From UBA12018 sp051656605 (GTDB lineage: Bacteria; Bacteroidota; Bacteroidia; Bacteroidales; CAMTPD01), in NCBI GenBank assembly GCA_051656605.1, contig JBOGCF010000044.1, forward strand, positions 1 to 64,000: a DNA stretch of 64,000 bases. Direction: 5' to 3'. The translations under genes and the position numbers were made by a program. Below are positions 50,431-58,403 of this stretch, in pieces. The notes under the pieces were generated by a model. It was not told where the DNA came from and searched no databases. It saw nothing but the letters and a program-made list of their open reading frames with translations. How positions within the stretch are numbered: position 1 is the stretch's first letter; every line of letters starts with the position of its first letter.

Positions 50431-50915
50431 GAGCTTAGGTTTGTACGGCTGACAGACATTTGATAATTGGTCAGCATAACACCGCCTACCTCTACCTCTT
50501 GTTGTTGATCAACCACAAAACCTCGATGCAAAAAGAAGGGACGAGCCGTAATACTAACATCCGAAGTCAACCGTTGTATTTGACATTCTTGTGCATATTG
50601 AAATACGACCTCCATCAATGCCGACGCTACACCTTTTCGTTGGCAATCAGCATCCACAAACAATGAATGAATGTATCCCGATGGAGAAACTGATGCAAAC
50701 CCCACAATCCTCCCTTTTATTATTGCAACCCAAAAAACAAGATCACTTTGCCAAAGTTCACTCCAGCGGGCATCATCGGCCTTTTCAACCCAAGCCTTCA
50801 ATTGCCGCTCGTCGTAGTCTTTTGAACAGCCACACAGTACAGCACTTCGAAACACGGTCTTTATTTGAGGCAAGTCAGCATCAATAGCTTTTCTTATTTC
50901 CATATTATTTTTCAT
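50406..50915 (-). CDS. GNAT family N-acetyltransferase
   Basis: 169 residues (start at 50915; the ATG at 50903 is possible). The acetyl-CoA loop is seen in DADCQRKGVASALMEVVFQY (Q/R-x-x-G-x-A), preceded by VGFASVSPSGYIHSLFV. The C-terminal strand SITARPFFLHRGFVVDQQQE matches a common GNAT pattern. The last ~15 residues are basic and low complexity and lie in the repeat-rich DNA at 50338-50430, so the end may have been extended by repeat growth. Substrate unknown. Confidence 0.88.
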   Translation of the reverse strand: MKNNMEIRKAIDADLPQIKTVFRSAVLCGCSKDYDERQLKAWVEKADDARWSELWQSDLVFWVAIIKGRIVGFASVSPSGYIHSLFVDADCQRKGVASALMEVVFQYAQECQIQRLTSDVSITARPFFLHRGFVVDQQQEVEVGGVMLTNYQMSVSRTNLSSKKSSRTL

Positions 50916-50937
50916 CTGACAATCACGATTTAAAAGA

Positions 50938-50945
50938 CAAATATA
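50938..50945 (-). promoter_or_regulatory. -7 promoter element of the GNAT gene
   Basis: Minus strand TATATTTG matches TAnnTTTG, 23 bp before the ATG at 50915. It directly follows the terminator hairpin at 50951-50989. Confidence 0.5.
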
Positions 50946-50950
50946 AAAAG

Positions 50951-50989
50951 AATGACCGATCTACTAACGAAATTAGCAAACCGGTCATT
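50951..50989 (-). terminator. Terminator of the GH35/beta-propeller operon
   Basis: AATGACCG/CGGTCATT stem with a 23-base loop; on the minus strand it is followed by CTTTTTATATTTG. It lies 21 bp after the stop at 51010. Confidence 0.75.
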
Positions 50990-51009
50990 GATTTGAGTTT
51001 AATACCTAA

Positions 51010-52662
51010 TTATAACTCCGGAATTGTTTGAAAAGTATATGTTGATTGTATCTTATCGTTATTTTTCAAAACAAGCTCAAAAGAGTATTCTGTGCTTGGT
51101 TTCAATACTTTGGAAGTCTTGAAGTTTGCAATAGTACGCTGATAAGGATCGAGCGCATCCACATCCGCCTCAGCAAATAAATGCTTCTTCCCGTTTTCCA
51201 CGAGGTAAAGCTCCATTACTGATTTTGTCACAGGCTTTAACCCGAAGTTCTCAATTTCGACATCTCCAGTTGTACCATTAGTTTGCAAAGTAAAGCGAGG
51301 CATGCGTGCTGATACGATCGTCGGTGTATAATCAACATAAGGCAGACGGGTAAATCCGAACACCATCGCTCCTTTTTTCGTTTTACCGATCAGTTTAGGA
51401 GCAAACTCCTCACTTGTTATACCATTACCGTCTGCAAAAAACGTCACGATAAGATCGTCTCCATCATTTTGCACCGCTTTCACTTTAGCTCCACGCCCAA
51501 AATTAACTTCTTTGGAGGCACCGAAGCGTAGCGACTTTATATCTAAATCTTTTTGTGGATTGAATGTTGGCTCAGCTTGAATACGAAGACGAATTGTTTC
51601 TGTCTCTCCTGTAATAGGAGCAGCATCAAGCATGGTTATTAATAATCCCGGATTTAGAGGCAAACAGATATTTTTAGAACTGTGATTATCGTTTGGCAAA
51701 TCTTCGTGCTTCAAGGTATCAATCACAGCAAAGTTAGCCTGAACTGCTCTGCCGTGTTCATCTTGAAATATTTTGATTCGTTCATATTTGAACCAGTCTT
51801 CTTTCTGTCCGTTTTTATGGAATGCAATACCCGGCTGGTAAGCTTCTCCCAGATCTGTCACCCAATTAACTCCATCTTTGGAACGCAAATAAAAAGCAAT
51901 ACGGCCCAACCAATCGTTTACAATTAAGTGATATTGTATGCTATCCCTCCAAATGACCGGATCTTCAAACTCTCCTTCTACCGGAGGATATACGCGTTTG
52001 TCGGTAATTTGCATATAAGGAGAAAGTCCTGTTTTGCTGACCCAAATACCTCCACCACGACAAACCATTAGTTTAGATCCATCCTCTCGCGCTGCAAAAG
52101 ATAGATTCGTGAGTCCTTCGATAATGCGACGGTCTCTTCGATCGAAATCAAACTTACGTCGCTCCCACGGACCATTCATGGTATTTGCCAGGTAATATCC
52201 ATCAATTACATACACAACATAGCGCCCGTCGCGGAGACGAAAGGCTTCGGGGTTGTGTCCTTTCCCAATCGTATCAACAATTGCATAGGGCCCATTCAAT
52301 TGATCCGATACTGTATGATACACGATTGATTGAGGCCAAAACATGTGTCCTTTGGGTGAGTTTTCGGGCCATCCGCATACAAAAAGATGGTACTTTCCAT
52401 CCTCGCCTTTCAGTATATTTCCACCCCAATAGGAACGCTCGCTATCTTCAATTCCATTATTAGAATAGCGAGGCACAACACACTTGGCACCCCACACATC
52501 ACTTGTCGATTCACCTTGGGGCATAGCCACAAAGCGGTCCATAAAACGGGCTCCGGGCACTAGTTGTTCCCACTCTTTAGGTCTTTCACGTTCTTGCACT
52601 TGCGCCGTTGCCAAGCAAGCACTCGACAGCAATACTACATTTAAAATCAGCTTTTTACACAT
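51010..52662 (-). CDS. Secreted glycoside hydrolase-like protein (five-bladed beta-propeller fold, GH43-clan type)
   Basis: 550 residues from the ATG at 52662 (GTG at 52665 is possible). Signal peptide LILNVVLLSSACLATAQ. The N-terminal ~380 residues look like a five-bladed propeller hydrolase: GKYHLFVCGWPENSP, HNPEAFRLRDGRYVVYVIDG, GLTNLSFAAREDGS, EFEDPVIWRDSIQYHLIVND (with an ExEDPxxW-type acidic motif) and SKDGVNW. The C-terminal 170 residues are a beta-sandwich tail. Exact GH family not assigned. It follows the GH35 gene by 27 bp and probably shares its glycan. Confidence 0.75.
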   Translation of the reverse strand: MCKKLILNVVLLSSACLATAQVQERERPKEWEQLVPGARFMDRFVAMPQGESTSDVWGAKCVVPRYSNNGIEDSERSYWGGNILKGEDGKYHLFVCGWPENSPKGHMFWPQSIVYHTVSDQLNGPYAIVDTIGKGHNPEAFRLRDGRYVVYVIDGYYLANTMNGPWERRKFDFDRRDRRIIEGLTNLSFAAREDGSKLMVCRGGGIWVSKTGLSPYMQITDKRVYPPVEGEFEDPVIWRDSIQYHLIVNDWLGRIAFYLRSKDGVNWVTDLGEAYQPGIAFHKNGQKEDWFKYERIKIFQDEHGRAVQANFAVIDTLKHEDLPNDNHSSKNICLPLNPGLLITMLDAAPITGETETIRLRIQAEPTFNPQKDLDIKSLRFGASKEVNFGRGAKVKAVQNDGDDLIVTFFADGNGITSEEFAPKLIGKTKKGAMVFGFTRLPYVDYTPTIVSARMPRFTLQTNGTTGDVEIENFGLKPVTKSVMELYLVENGKKHLFAEADVDALDPYQRTIANFKTSKVLKPSTEYSFELVLKNNDKIQSTYTFQTIPEL

Positions 52663-52689
52663 CACAGCATCAATTATTTTTTTTCATTT

Positions 52690-55353
52690 TTACTTATCAA
52701 ACTTTACTTGATATACATATTCCGGCTTTACTTGCACGGCATTCACAACCGGTTGATCACACCCTTCGAGTGATACATTTTTCTCGAAATAAATATTGTT
52801 ATCTTCCGGACGTAGTCCATCGATTCTAATTGTAAGGGGATTGGTTGCGAGTTGATCTTGCAAACGGGAAACGCTCAAGATCCAGTCTTGTCCATCAAAG
52901 TACTGATCATTTACAAATTGAGATCCTATATAAGCATTCGCCACATTTCCTTTGTAAGAGATATATGTACGGCACTCTCCGCGAGAAGGTAAATCGGTTG
53001 GCAGTTTGACTTCATAAACAGATAAGTACTCTTCCGGTGCATATGCCGTTGGCTTGCTTTTCCCGCTAACAACAACTACCGGATCTTTTGAATCTCCGCT
53101 CTTCCATACATTATTTGTATCCCATACCCATCGGGTACCATTGTTCAACAATACTTCAACTTCCGCAATTACCCCTTTTTGCGGATCTGAAAGATTGAAA
53201 TCTATGGTATTTTTCCCATTGACAAAAGCGCTTTTATCGTCGCTATACAGATATAGACCCAGGTCTTTCAGTGCAATATTTTTCCCATTAATAGCACATG
53301 TAACTGCAGATTCTGATTTGCATCTCACATACATACGCTCAACATCAGACAATGATGTTCCATCAAAAGTACACTTCACAACTTTGCCTTCTTTTGGCGC
53401 AATGTACATAGCTTTTGCCATTGGTGTAAGTTGTGTAAACGTTGATGCTGCTTGAATCGGACTACCGGTAAATGATTGATTAACGAACTTACCATCTTGA
53501 TAAACCAGGACCTGCTGATCAGGAGTTTCACCAGTTATGGTGACATTTCCATTATCAAAAAGAAGACTTGACTGCGTTATCCCTACAAAATCTTTACCAG
53601 CAATATTGCCTTTCCATATATAATCAGACTCTTGTTCGGTGAGTACCACAAACTTTACCTTGCGGCCGTTTTCAAGTTCAACGGAAACATTACAATCGGT
53701 TCCCGGTGCTAATTGAGATACAAAATAGTCCGCTTTTCGTTTGGATACGTGTGCATTGCTACCGCTTACCGATGTAACACCTTTACTATTGATCTTCAAC
53801 TCTCCGGCCACCCCTTTATTTTCAAAAAAGAAATAGGTTTCATTTTGTCCGTCAACGTGCTTGCAAATCGGTTGTACAGTTGCGTAGTCTAACGTAACAC
53901 CTCCCATGTTCTGATTGATAGGCCAGATAAAGTATGTTCCATTTGCCACTGTCATTTTTTCTTGTGGTAATTTAATGCGGTTATTGTTTAAACGCACATC
54001 AAAGCGTACCCCTTTGTAATCTTTACGATCATGCTTGTACAAATAGTTGGAACAGAACAAAAAGCCCGAATTACCATCGCTTCTTACAGCCCATTGTAGA
54101 TTATCTCTATTTTTATTCGATTGAGGTAAATATGCTACTGACGGAGCTAATTTATCACCAAAGTCATTCATAAAATAATTGAACTTCTTCGTTTCTTTCA
54201 TGACTGTACCCAATGTGCCAAACTCTCTCACAGGTGCTTGATAGTCGTATCCAATACGAGGGCCGGAAGATTGCATCGTACGTTTCAGTCCAACAGGATT
54301 TGAACCTCCTACATACATATAATATCCCATCATATTTACACCACAACCTAAACGAAGCAAGATATTCTCTCCTGCCATTTCCTCCGGTACTACTGCTCTT
54401 CGGTTATAAAAAGAGGTAGTACCAACACCTATTTCACATGTAAAATAAGGCGATTCATTATTTTCTCCACTTAAGGATTCGACCTCTCCATCAACTTTTA
54501 TAATATCGGTACCAATATTATCAGATATTCGATTGTAGGTAAAATACTCAAAATTTGAAGTAGGCAGTTCCTCTTTTCCATTAGCAGTCCAAGGGGTTTC
54601 GATGTAGTAGCCGGCATATGGCACAATCTCTCCTTTTGGATATTCACTATCCATCCAATGGGTCATCGTATAAAGCGGCACGTCAAACCCTTCTTCTACA
54701 GCTATGCGCTTCAGCTCCATCAAATGCGAAATCACCATACCTTTGGCTACATATTCATTTTCTAGCTGCAAAGCCATAATGGGTCCACCATCCTTATAGA
54801 GCAGACCTTCTATTTGGTTATATACACTTTTATACCAATTTCGCACATATGCAAGATAAAGCGGATCGTTGGAACGAACCTTTAAATCAGAACGAGAGCC
54901 AAGCCACTCCGGCAAAGCACCACGATATACTTCGGCATTGCAATAAGGGCCGAAGCGAAGATGCACATCCAGTCCTACTTCATCGCAAAGTTCGACAAAC
55001 TTGCGTAGGTTCATATTGCCTGTCCAGTTTTGACGACCTTCAAACTCCTCATGCATAATCCAAAGGACATAGGTGGAAACAATATTTACTCCTGATGCTT
55101 TCATCTTCAACAATGCATCTTTCCAATAGCGGTGATCATGACGGCTAAAATGGAATTCGCCCATTACCGGAACAACAGGTTTTCCATCTTTTGCCATATA
55201 TAGGTTGTTTACTAAAACAGATTGATCTGCATTTCCGGGAGTACCCATTTGAAGGTATTTTAATTCGGGGGTCTTTTTATCACTAAGATCTATGGATTGT
55301 GCTGCTGCTCCAAGATGGAGTGATGCCATAGTCAGAAGAAAATAATATTTCAT
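52690..55353 (-). CDS. GH35 family beta-galactosidase-like enzyme
   Basis: 887 residues with signal peptide LLTMASLHLGAAAQ. The GH35 core: PVMGEFHFSRHDHRYWKDAL, KMKASGVNIVSTYVLWIMHE, GLDVHLRFGPYCNAE, and the acid/base Glu in MALQLENEYV (about 195). The nucleophile is likely the Glu in YFTCEIGVGTT (about 304). Beta-sandwich domains follow, with late YISYKGNVANAYIGSQFVND and DWILSVSRL. GH35 removes terminal beta-galactose from glycans and polysaccharides; the substrate here is unproven. First gene of a two-gene unit with the beta-propeller hydrolase. Confidence 0.9.
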   Translation of the reverse strand: MKYYFLLTMASLHLGAAAQSIDLSDKKTPELKYLQMGTPGNADQSVLVNNLYMAKDGKPVVPVMGEFHFSRHDHRYWKDALLKMKASGVNIVSTYVLWIMHEEFEGRQNWTGNMNLRKFVELCDEVGLDVHLRFGPYCNAEVYRGALPEWLGSRSDLKVRSNDPLYLAYVRNWYKSVYNQIEGLLYKDGGPIMALQLENEYVAKGMVISHLMELKRIAVEEGFDVPLYTMTHWMDSEYPKGEIVPYAGYYIETPWTANGKEELPTSNFEYFTYNRISDNIGTDIIKVDGEVESLSGENNESPYFTCEIGVGTTSFYNRRAVVPEEMAGENILLRLGCGVNMMGYYMYVGGSNPVGLKRTMQSSGPRIGYDYQAPVREFGTLGTVMKETKKFNYFMNDFGDKLAPSVAYLPQSNKNRDNLQWAVRSDGNSGFLFCSNYLYKHDRKDYKGVRFDVRLNNNRIKLPQEKMTVANGTYFIWPINQNMGGVTLDYATVQPICKHVDGQNETYFFFENKGVAGELKINSKGVTSVSGSNAHVSKRKADYFVSQLAPGTDCNVSVELENGRKVKFVVLTEQESDYIWKGNIAGKDFVGITQSSLLFDNGNVTITGETPDQQVLVYQDGKFVNQSFTGSPIQAASTFTQLTPMAKAMYIAPKEGKVVKCTFDGTSLSDVERMYVRCKSESAVTCAINGKNIALKDLGLYLYSDDKSAFVNGKNTIDFNLSDPQKGVIAEVEVLLNNGTRWVWDTNNVWKSGDSKDPVVVVSGKSKPTAYAPEEYLSVYEVKLPTDLPSRGECRTYISYKGNVANAYIGSQFVNDQYFDGQDWILSVSRLQDQLATNPLTIRIDGLRPEDNNIYFEKNVSLEGCDQPVVNAVQVKPEYVYQVKFDK

Positions 55354-55373
55354 GGTTTAGTTAGTTAAAACAA

Positions 55374-55391
55374 GAGCGCCATTCAGCGCTC
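55374..55391 (-). terminator. Terminator of the VOC protein gene
   Basis: GAGCGC/GCGCTC stem with a 6-base loop and further AACA/TGTT pairing; on the minus strand followed by TTGTTTTAAC. It lies 59 bp after the stop at 55450. Confidence 0.65.
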
Positions 55392-55449
55392 CCTGTTAAT
55401 GTCTTTATCAAAAATAAGATTTACATTGAAATAAAAAACAAAGCTGTAC

Positions 55450-55833
55450 TCAACGGCTTTCCAGTCTTATTTTATTTGAGTCGGGATCGTAAACAACGTA
55501 TTGTAGTTTGCCGGCTGCTGTACGTACCGGTGGTTCAGTTACAACGTATCCTCCTTTTTTCAATTCGGTAATCAACGTATTGAGTTGCTCTTCGCAGTCT
55601 AGCGTAAAGGATAAATGACAAAGGCCTAATGTTTCGCCCTCGATACGACGGTGAATATCTTTTCGATAAATCAGTTCCAATGAAGCACCATTACCAAAAC
55701 TAACGGTATAATATTCGCGCAGTGTTGCCGGGTCTTCTTGTTTTTCGGAAGATTTACCTGCAAAGTAATCTACGTAAAAAGACTTTAGTCTTTCAAGATT
55801 ATTGGTACGTATACCGATATGATTTATATTCAT
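55450..55833 (-). CDS. VOC superfamily (glyoxalase-like) protein
   Basis: 127 residues. The vicinal-oxygen-chelate fold is shown by MNINHIGIRTNNLERLKSFY (first metal His), YFAGKSSEK, LGLCHLSFTLDCEEQLNTLI (second His) and the terminal YVVYDPDSNKIRLE (Glu ligand). Single-gene unit. Family members include glyoxalase I, dioxygenases and resistance proteins; this one is too general to assign. Start ATG at 55833. Confidence 0.88.
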   Translation of the reverse strand: MNINHIGIRTNNLERLKSFYVDYFAGKSSEKQEDPATLREYYTVSFGNGASLELIYRKDIHRRIEGETLGLCHLSFTLDCEEQLNTLITELKKGGYVVTEPPVRTAAGKLQYVVYDPDSNKIRLESR

Positions 55834-55916
55834 GGTTTGAGTGTTTTAATGTTTCTGGTAAAAGATATGTTGTGTTTTCGGATGTAAAGAAAAAAACTAA
55901 ATCGGTGTAAACAAAA

Positions 55917-55943
55917 AAAGAACGCCTAAAAAAGACGTTCTTT
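55917..55943 (-). terminator. Terminator of the TonB receptor operon
   Basis: AAAGAACG/CGTTCTTT stem with an 11-base loop; on the minus strand followed by TTTTTTTGTTTACAC. It lies 65 bp after the metallophosphoesterase stop. Confidence 0.8.
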
Positions 55944-56007
55944 TACACGAATAATCAAAATGATCACGGAAATATACGTTTGTATATTCTATAATACGTT
56001 TGCACGC

Positions 56008-57009
56008 TTACTTTTCTTTGTGAATGGTATAGATGATTTTACCGTTGCCATTGATCATAAATAGATCAACCGTATTATCATTCATTGACACCAACGAATA
56101 ACCTGCATCGCTGCTGCAAAACAGTGTTCCTTCGGTCTCTTTCACTTTACGTGCTAATGAACCCGAAGAGTTTACCACATAATCTACATTACTATCGGGC
56201 ATACGAATGTGCTGAAAGTTGTGGATGTGTCCACACAAGTACATATCTACACCGTTTTTGTCGAGAATAGGTTGAAGACGTTCTTGCAAATCGGTACGTT
56301 CCGATTTACTTTTCTTCGTTTCTGCATATACAGGATGGTGTCCTAGTACGATCTTCCATTTGGTATCACTGTTTTTCAACGTAGAGTCGATCCACGTCAA
56401 TTGCTTATTCATATCTTGCTTTACGGCATCTGGATACTCTTCGCTGCTTTTTCTGTATTTATCAATCAGCGGAGCCGTATCAATAAAAACAAGCAAAGCT
56501 TTTTCATTTTTTCCGGCATCTACTACTTTCGAATAATAGCGATCTTCCATGTTCCAACGGCGGCTCACATTGGTGTAGTCGATTACTGCTTGCGTATTGC
56601 CACGGTATTCGTGATTTCCACATACGGCAAACCAGTCGATCATTAATTCAGGATGAGCATAGATCTGCTCATAGTTGGTCATCCACAGTGGATCGTCTAC
56701 ACTCGACACTCCTAAAAAGTGATGCGTATCACCAACCGCGGCAACAAATTCCACATCAACTTCGGCAGCCATTTCGCCCATTAGTTCAGCAATAGGCTTT
56801 TGCAGGTAATAACCGTTGCGACCCAAGTCGTTTGCTACATAAAAATTAAAAGCATCTTCAGAAACAGCCGGTTTGTCAAACGTTATCGTTTGCGTTGCAG
56901 CTTCATTTTGCGTAGCAGAAGTTTCACGCCCTTGCACCGGGGTACATGACGTACCCGCAAGTGTAAGGATTGCAAAAAGGATAAGACTTTTGTAAAAGTT
57001 AGATTTCAT
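56008..57009 (-). CDS. Metallophosphoesterase lipoprotein (calcineurin-like, purple acid phosphatase type)
   Basis: 333 residues. Lipoprotein signal LFAILTLAGTSCTPV. Metal-binding motifs of calcineurin-like phosphoesterases: FYVANDLGRNG (D of motif 1), VAAVGDTHHFLGV (GDxHH), WFAVCGNHEYRG (GNHE), WKIVLGHHPVY and LCGHIHNFQHI (GHxH). Predicted to hydrolyse phosphoesters in the periplasm or at the cell surface. Last gene of the TonB receptor operon, 13 bp after the beta-helix gene, consistent with joint capture and processing of a phosphorylated nutrient; that is inference. Confidence 0.92.
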   Translation of the reverse strand: MKSNFYKSLILFAILTLAGTSCTPVQGRETSATQNEAATQTITFDKPAVSEDAFNFYVANDLGRNGYYLQKPIAELMGEMAAEVDVEFVAAVGDTHHFLGVSSVDDPLWMTNYEQIYAHPELMIDWFAVCGNHEYRGNTQAVIDYTNVSRRWNMEDRYYSKVVDAGKNEKALLVFIDTAPLIDKYRKSSEEYPDAVKQDMNKQLTWIDSTLKNSDTKWKIVLGHHPVYAETKKSKSERTDLQERLQPILDKNGVDMYLCGHIHNFQHIRMPDSNVDYVVNSSGSLARKVKETEGTLFCSSDAGYSLVSMNDNTVDLFMINGNGKIIYTIHKEK

Positions 57010-57022
57010 AGTGTTTTACTCA

Positions 57023-58348
57023 TTATTTAGTTCCCAATGCTCCGAAATAATTAGCAGGAGCAGGAGACATATATACATTGTTTTTCACAACTCCCTCAAG
57101 ACCTTTTAGTGTAAGACCACTTTTCGCGAAATGAGGTTCGAAGTTGGTTGTAGCACCTTTCAAAGCAGGAGATGAAGCTTGTAAGTGAAAATCCCAGCTG
57201 TTGTTGTACGCCGCAGGAACATCCCCTTCGTTCGAAGACACATTAATATTCACGTTTGATTGTTGAGTAAACGAAACAAACATCGGATTCTTATCTCCGG
57301 CAGTCGCACTCATTACATCGTTAGCACCGTTAAGAATACCATCTTTAGCATTGGCTTGCATTTGAGCAACACCTGCATCGGTAGACGCGAAATAATAGTT
57401 TGGCGTGATTACCGACGCTTCATCGCGAGGCTCTTCCGTACTTTCTTTCATCCCCCAACGGCAATCGTACATCAGGTTGTTGTATAGTTCTGTAAGGATA
57501 TTTTTCTCTAACCAGATACTACCACCTTTTACTTTAGGACGTCTCCATCCGGTATTCAACATCGTGTTGTTGTAGATAATCAAATGAGATTGCAAATTAA
57601 CGAATCCTCCATTCGACAATTTAAGACCGTTGGTATTTGCATCATAGATAATATTTCCGGCTATATCTGCCAAACAATCCGATTTGTAGTTGATCGCCTC
57701 TCCGCCATCAAATCCACATGCGATAAATAAGCTATTCTCTACGATTGATTTACCACCGGTAATATAGATATGGTCTTCTGCATTGTTTCTGAACTCTGAG
57801 TTGCGGATAATAAACGTTCCGTCAGGGTTGCAAAAGTGGAAAGCAGGAACACCCTCACCCGTTTCCGTTTTGAAAAGCTTATGCTGAAATGACAATGAGT
57901 TTTCGGTCGTTTGCGCACCGCCAAACTCAATCACCGTATTCTCAAGCAGTACCTCTTTTGAGTCGAAGCCACAAATGATACCACCCCAGTTGCGCGAGAA
58001 GCGATCTTGTTTTGAAGACTCTTCAACCGTAAACACAACCGGCTTATCGGCAGTACCCATACTATAGAGGTTACCCAATACAACGATCTCCGGTTTTACT
58101 TCACTATTTGATGCGATAATCGTAGCACCTTCTTCAATATAAAGCGATTGATCTTGTTTTACCAAAAAGTGATCTTTCAAGATTACAGTGGTATCTTTTG
58201 TCCACACGATAGAACCGGCCGGATATACAGACTCAACCTCATCTCCCGGTTTGTCCGGATCTACTACAGTATCCATGATATCTACATCGTTACTACATGC
58301 TGTAGCTGCGGCCAAAAGGCTCATAAGAAAAAAACTTTTTGTTTTCAT
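57023..58348 (-). CDS. Right-handed parallel beta-helix lipoprotein
   Basis: 441 residues from the ATG at 58348 (nine upstream codons are not needed). Signal MSLLAAATACSNDVD with lipobox Cys. The body has repeated short strands with N/D turns (PEIVVLGNLYSMGTADKPVV, WGGIICGFDSKEVLLENTVI, GTFIIRNSEFRNNAEDHIYI, LIIYNNTMLNTGWRRPKVKG), typical of right-handed beta-helix proteins. Beta-helix lipoproteins beside TonB receptors act as surface ligand-binding partners in some Bacteroidota. It follows the receptor gene by 55 bp and precedes the phosphoesterase by 13 bp. Confidence 0.85.
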   Translation of the reverse strand: MKTKSFFLMSLLAAATACSNDVDIMDTVVDPDKPGDEVESVYPAGSIVWTKDTTVILKDHFLVKQDQSLYIEEGATIIASNSEVKPEIVVLGNLYSMGTADKPVVFTVEESSKQDRFSRNWGGIICGFDSKEVLLENTVIEFGGAQTTENSLSFQHKLFKTETGEGVPAFHFCNPDGTFIIRNSEFRNNAEDHIYITGGKSIVENSLFIACGFDGGEAINYKSDCLADIAGNIIYDANTNGLKLSNGGFVNLQSHLIIYNNTMLNTGWRRPKVKGGSIWLEKNILTELYNNLMYDCRWGMKESTEEPRDEASVITPNYYFASTDAGVAQMQANAKDGILNGANDVMSATAGDKNPMFVSFTQQSNVNINVSSNEGDVPAAYNNSWDFHLQASSPALKGATTNFEPHFAKSGLTLKGLEGVVKNNVYMSPAPANYFGALGTK

Positions 58349-58403
58349 TTTATTATAAATAAGTTGATTACACAATTAATAATTGAAGAATAGTATAAAT
58401 TGG

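Noticed and set aside
46246..55353. Polysaccharide utilisation locus
   Set aside because: Three glycosidase-type genes are present, but there is no SusC/SusD pair or hybrid two-component/ECF regulator beside them, and a GNAT gene interrupts the set.
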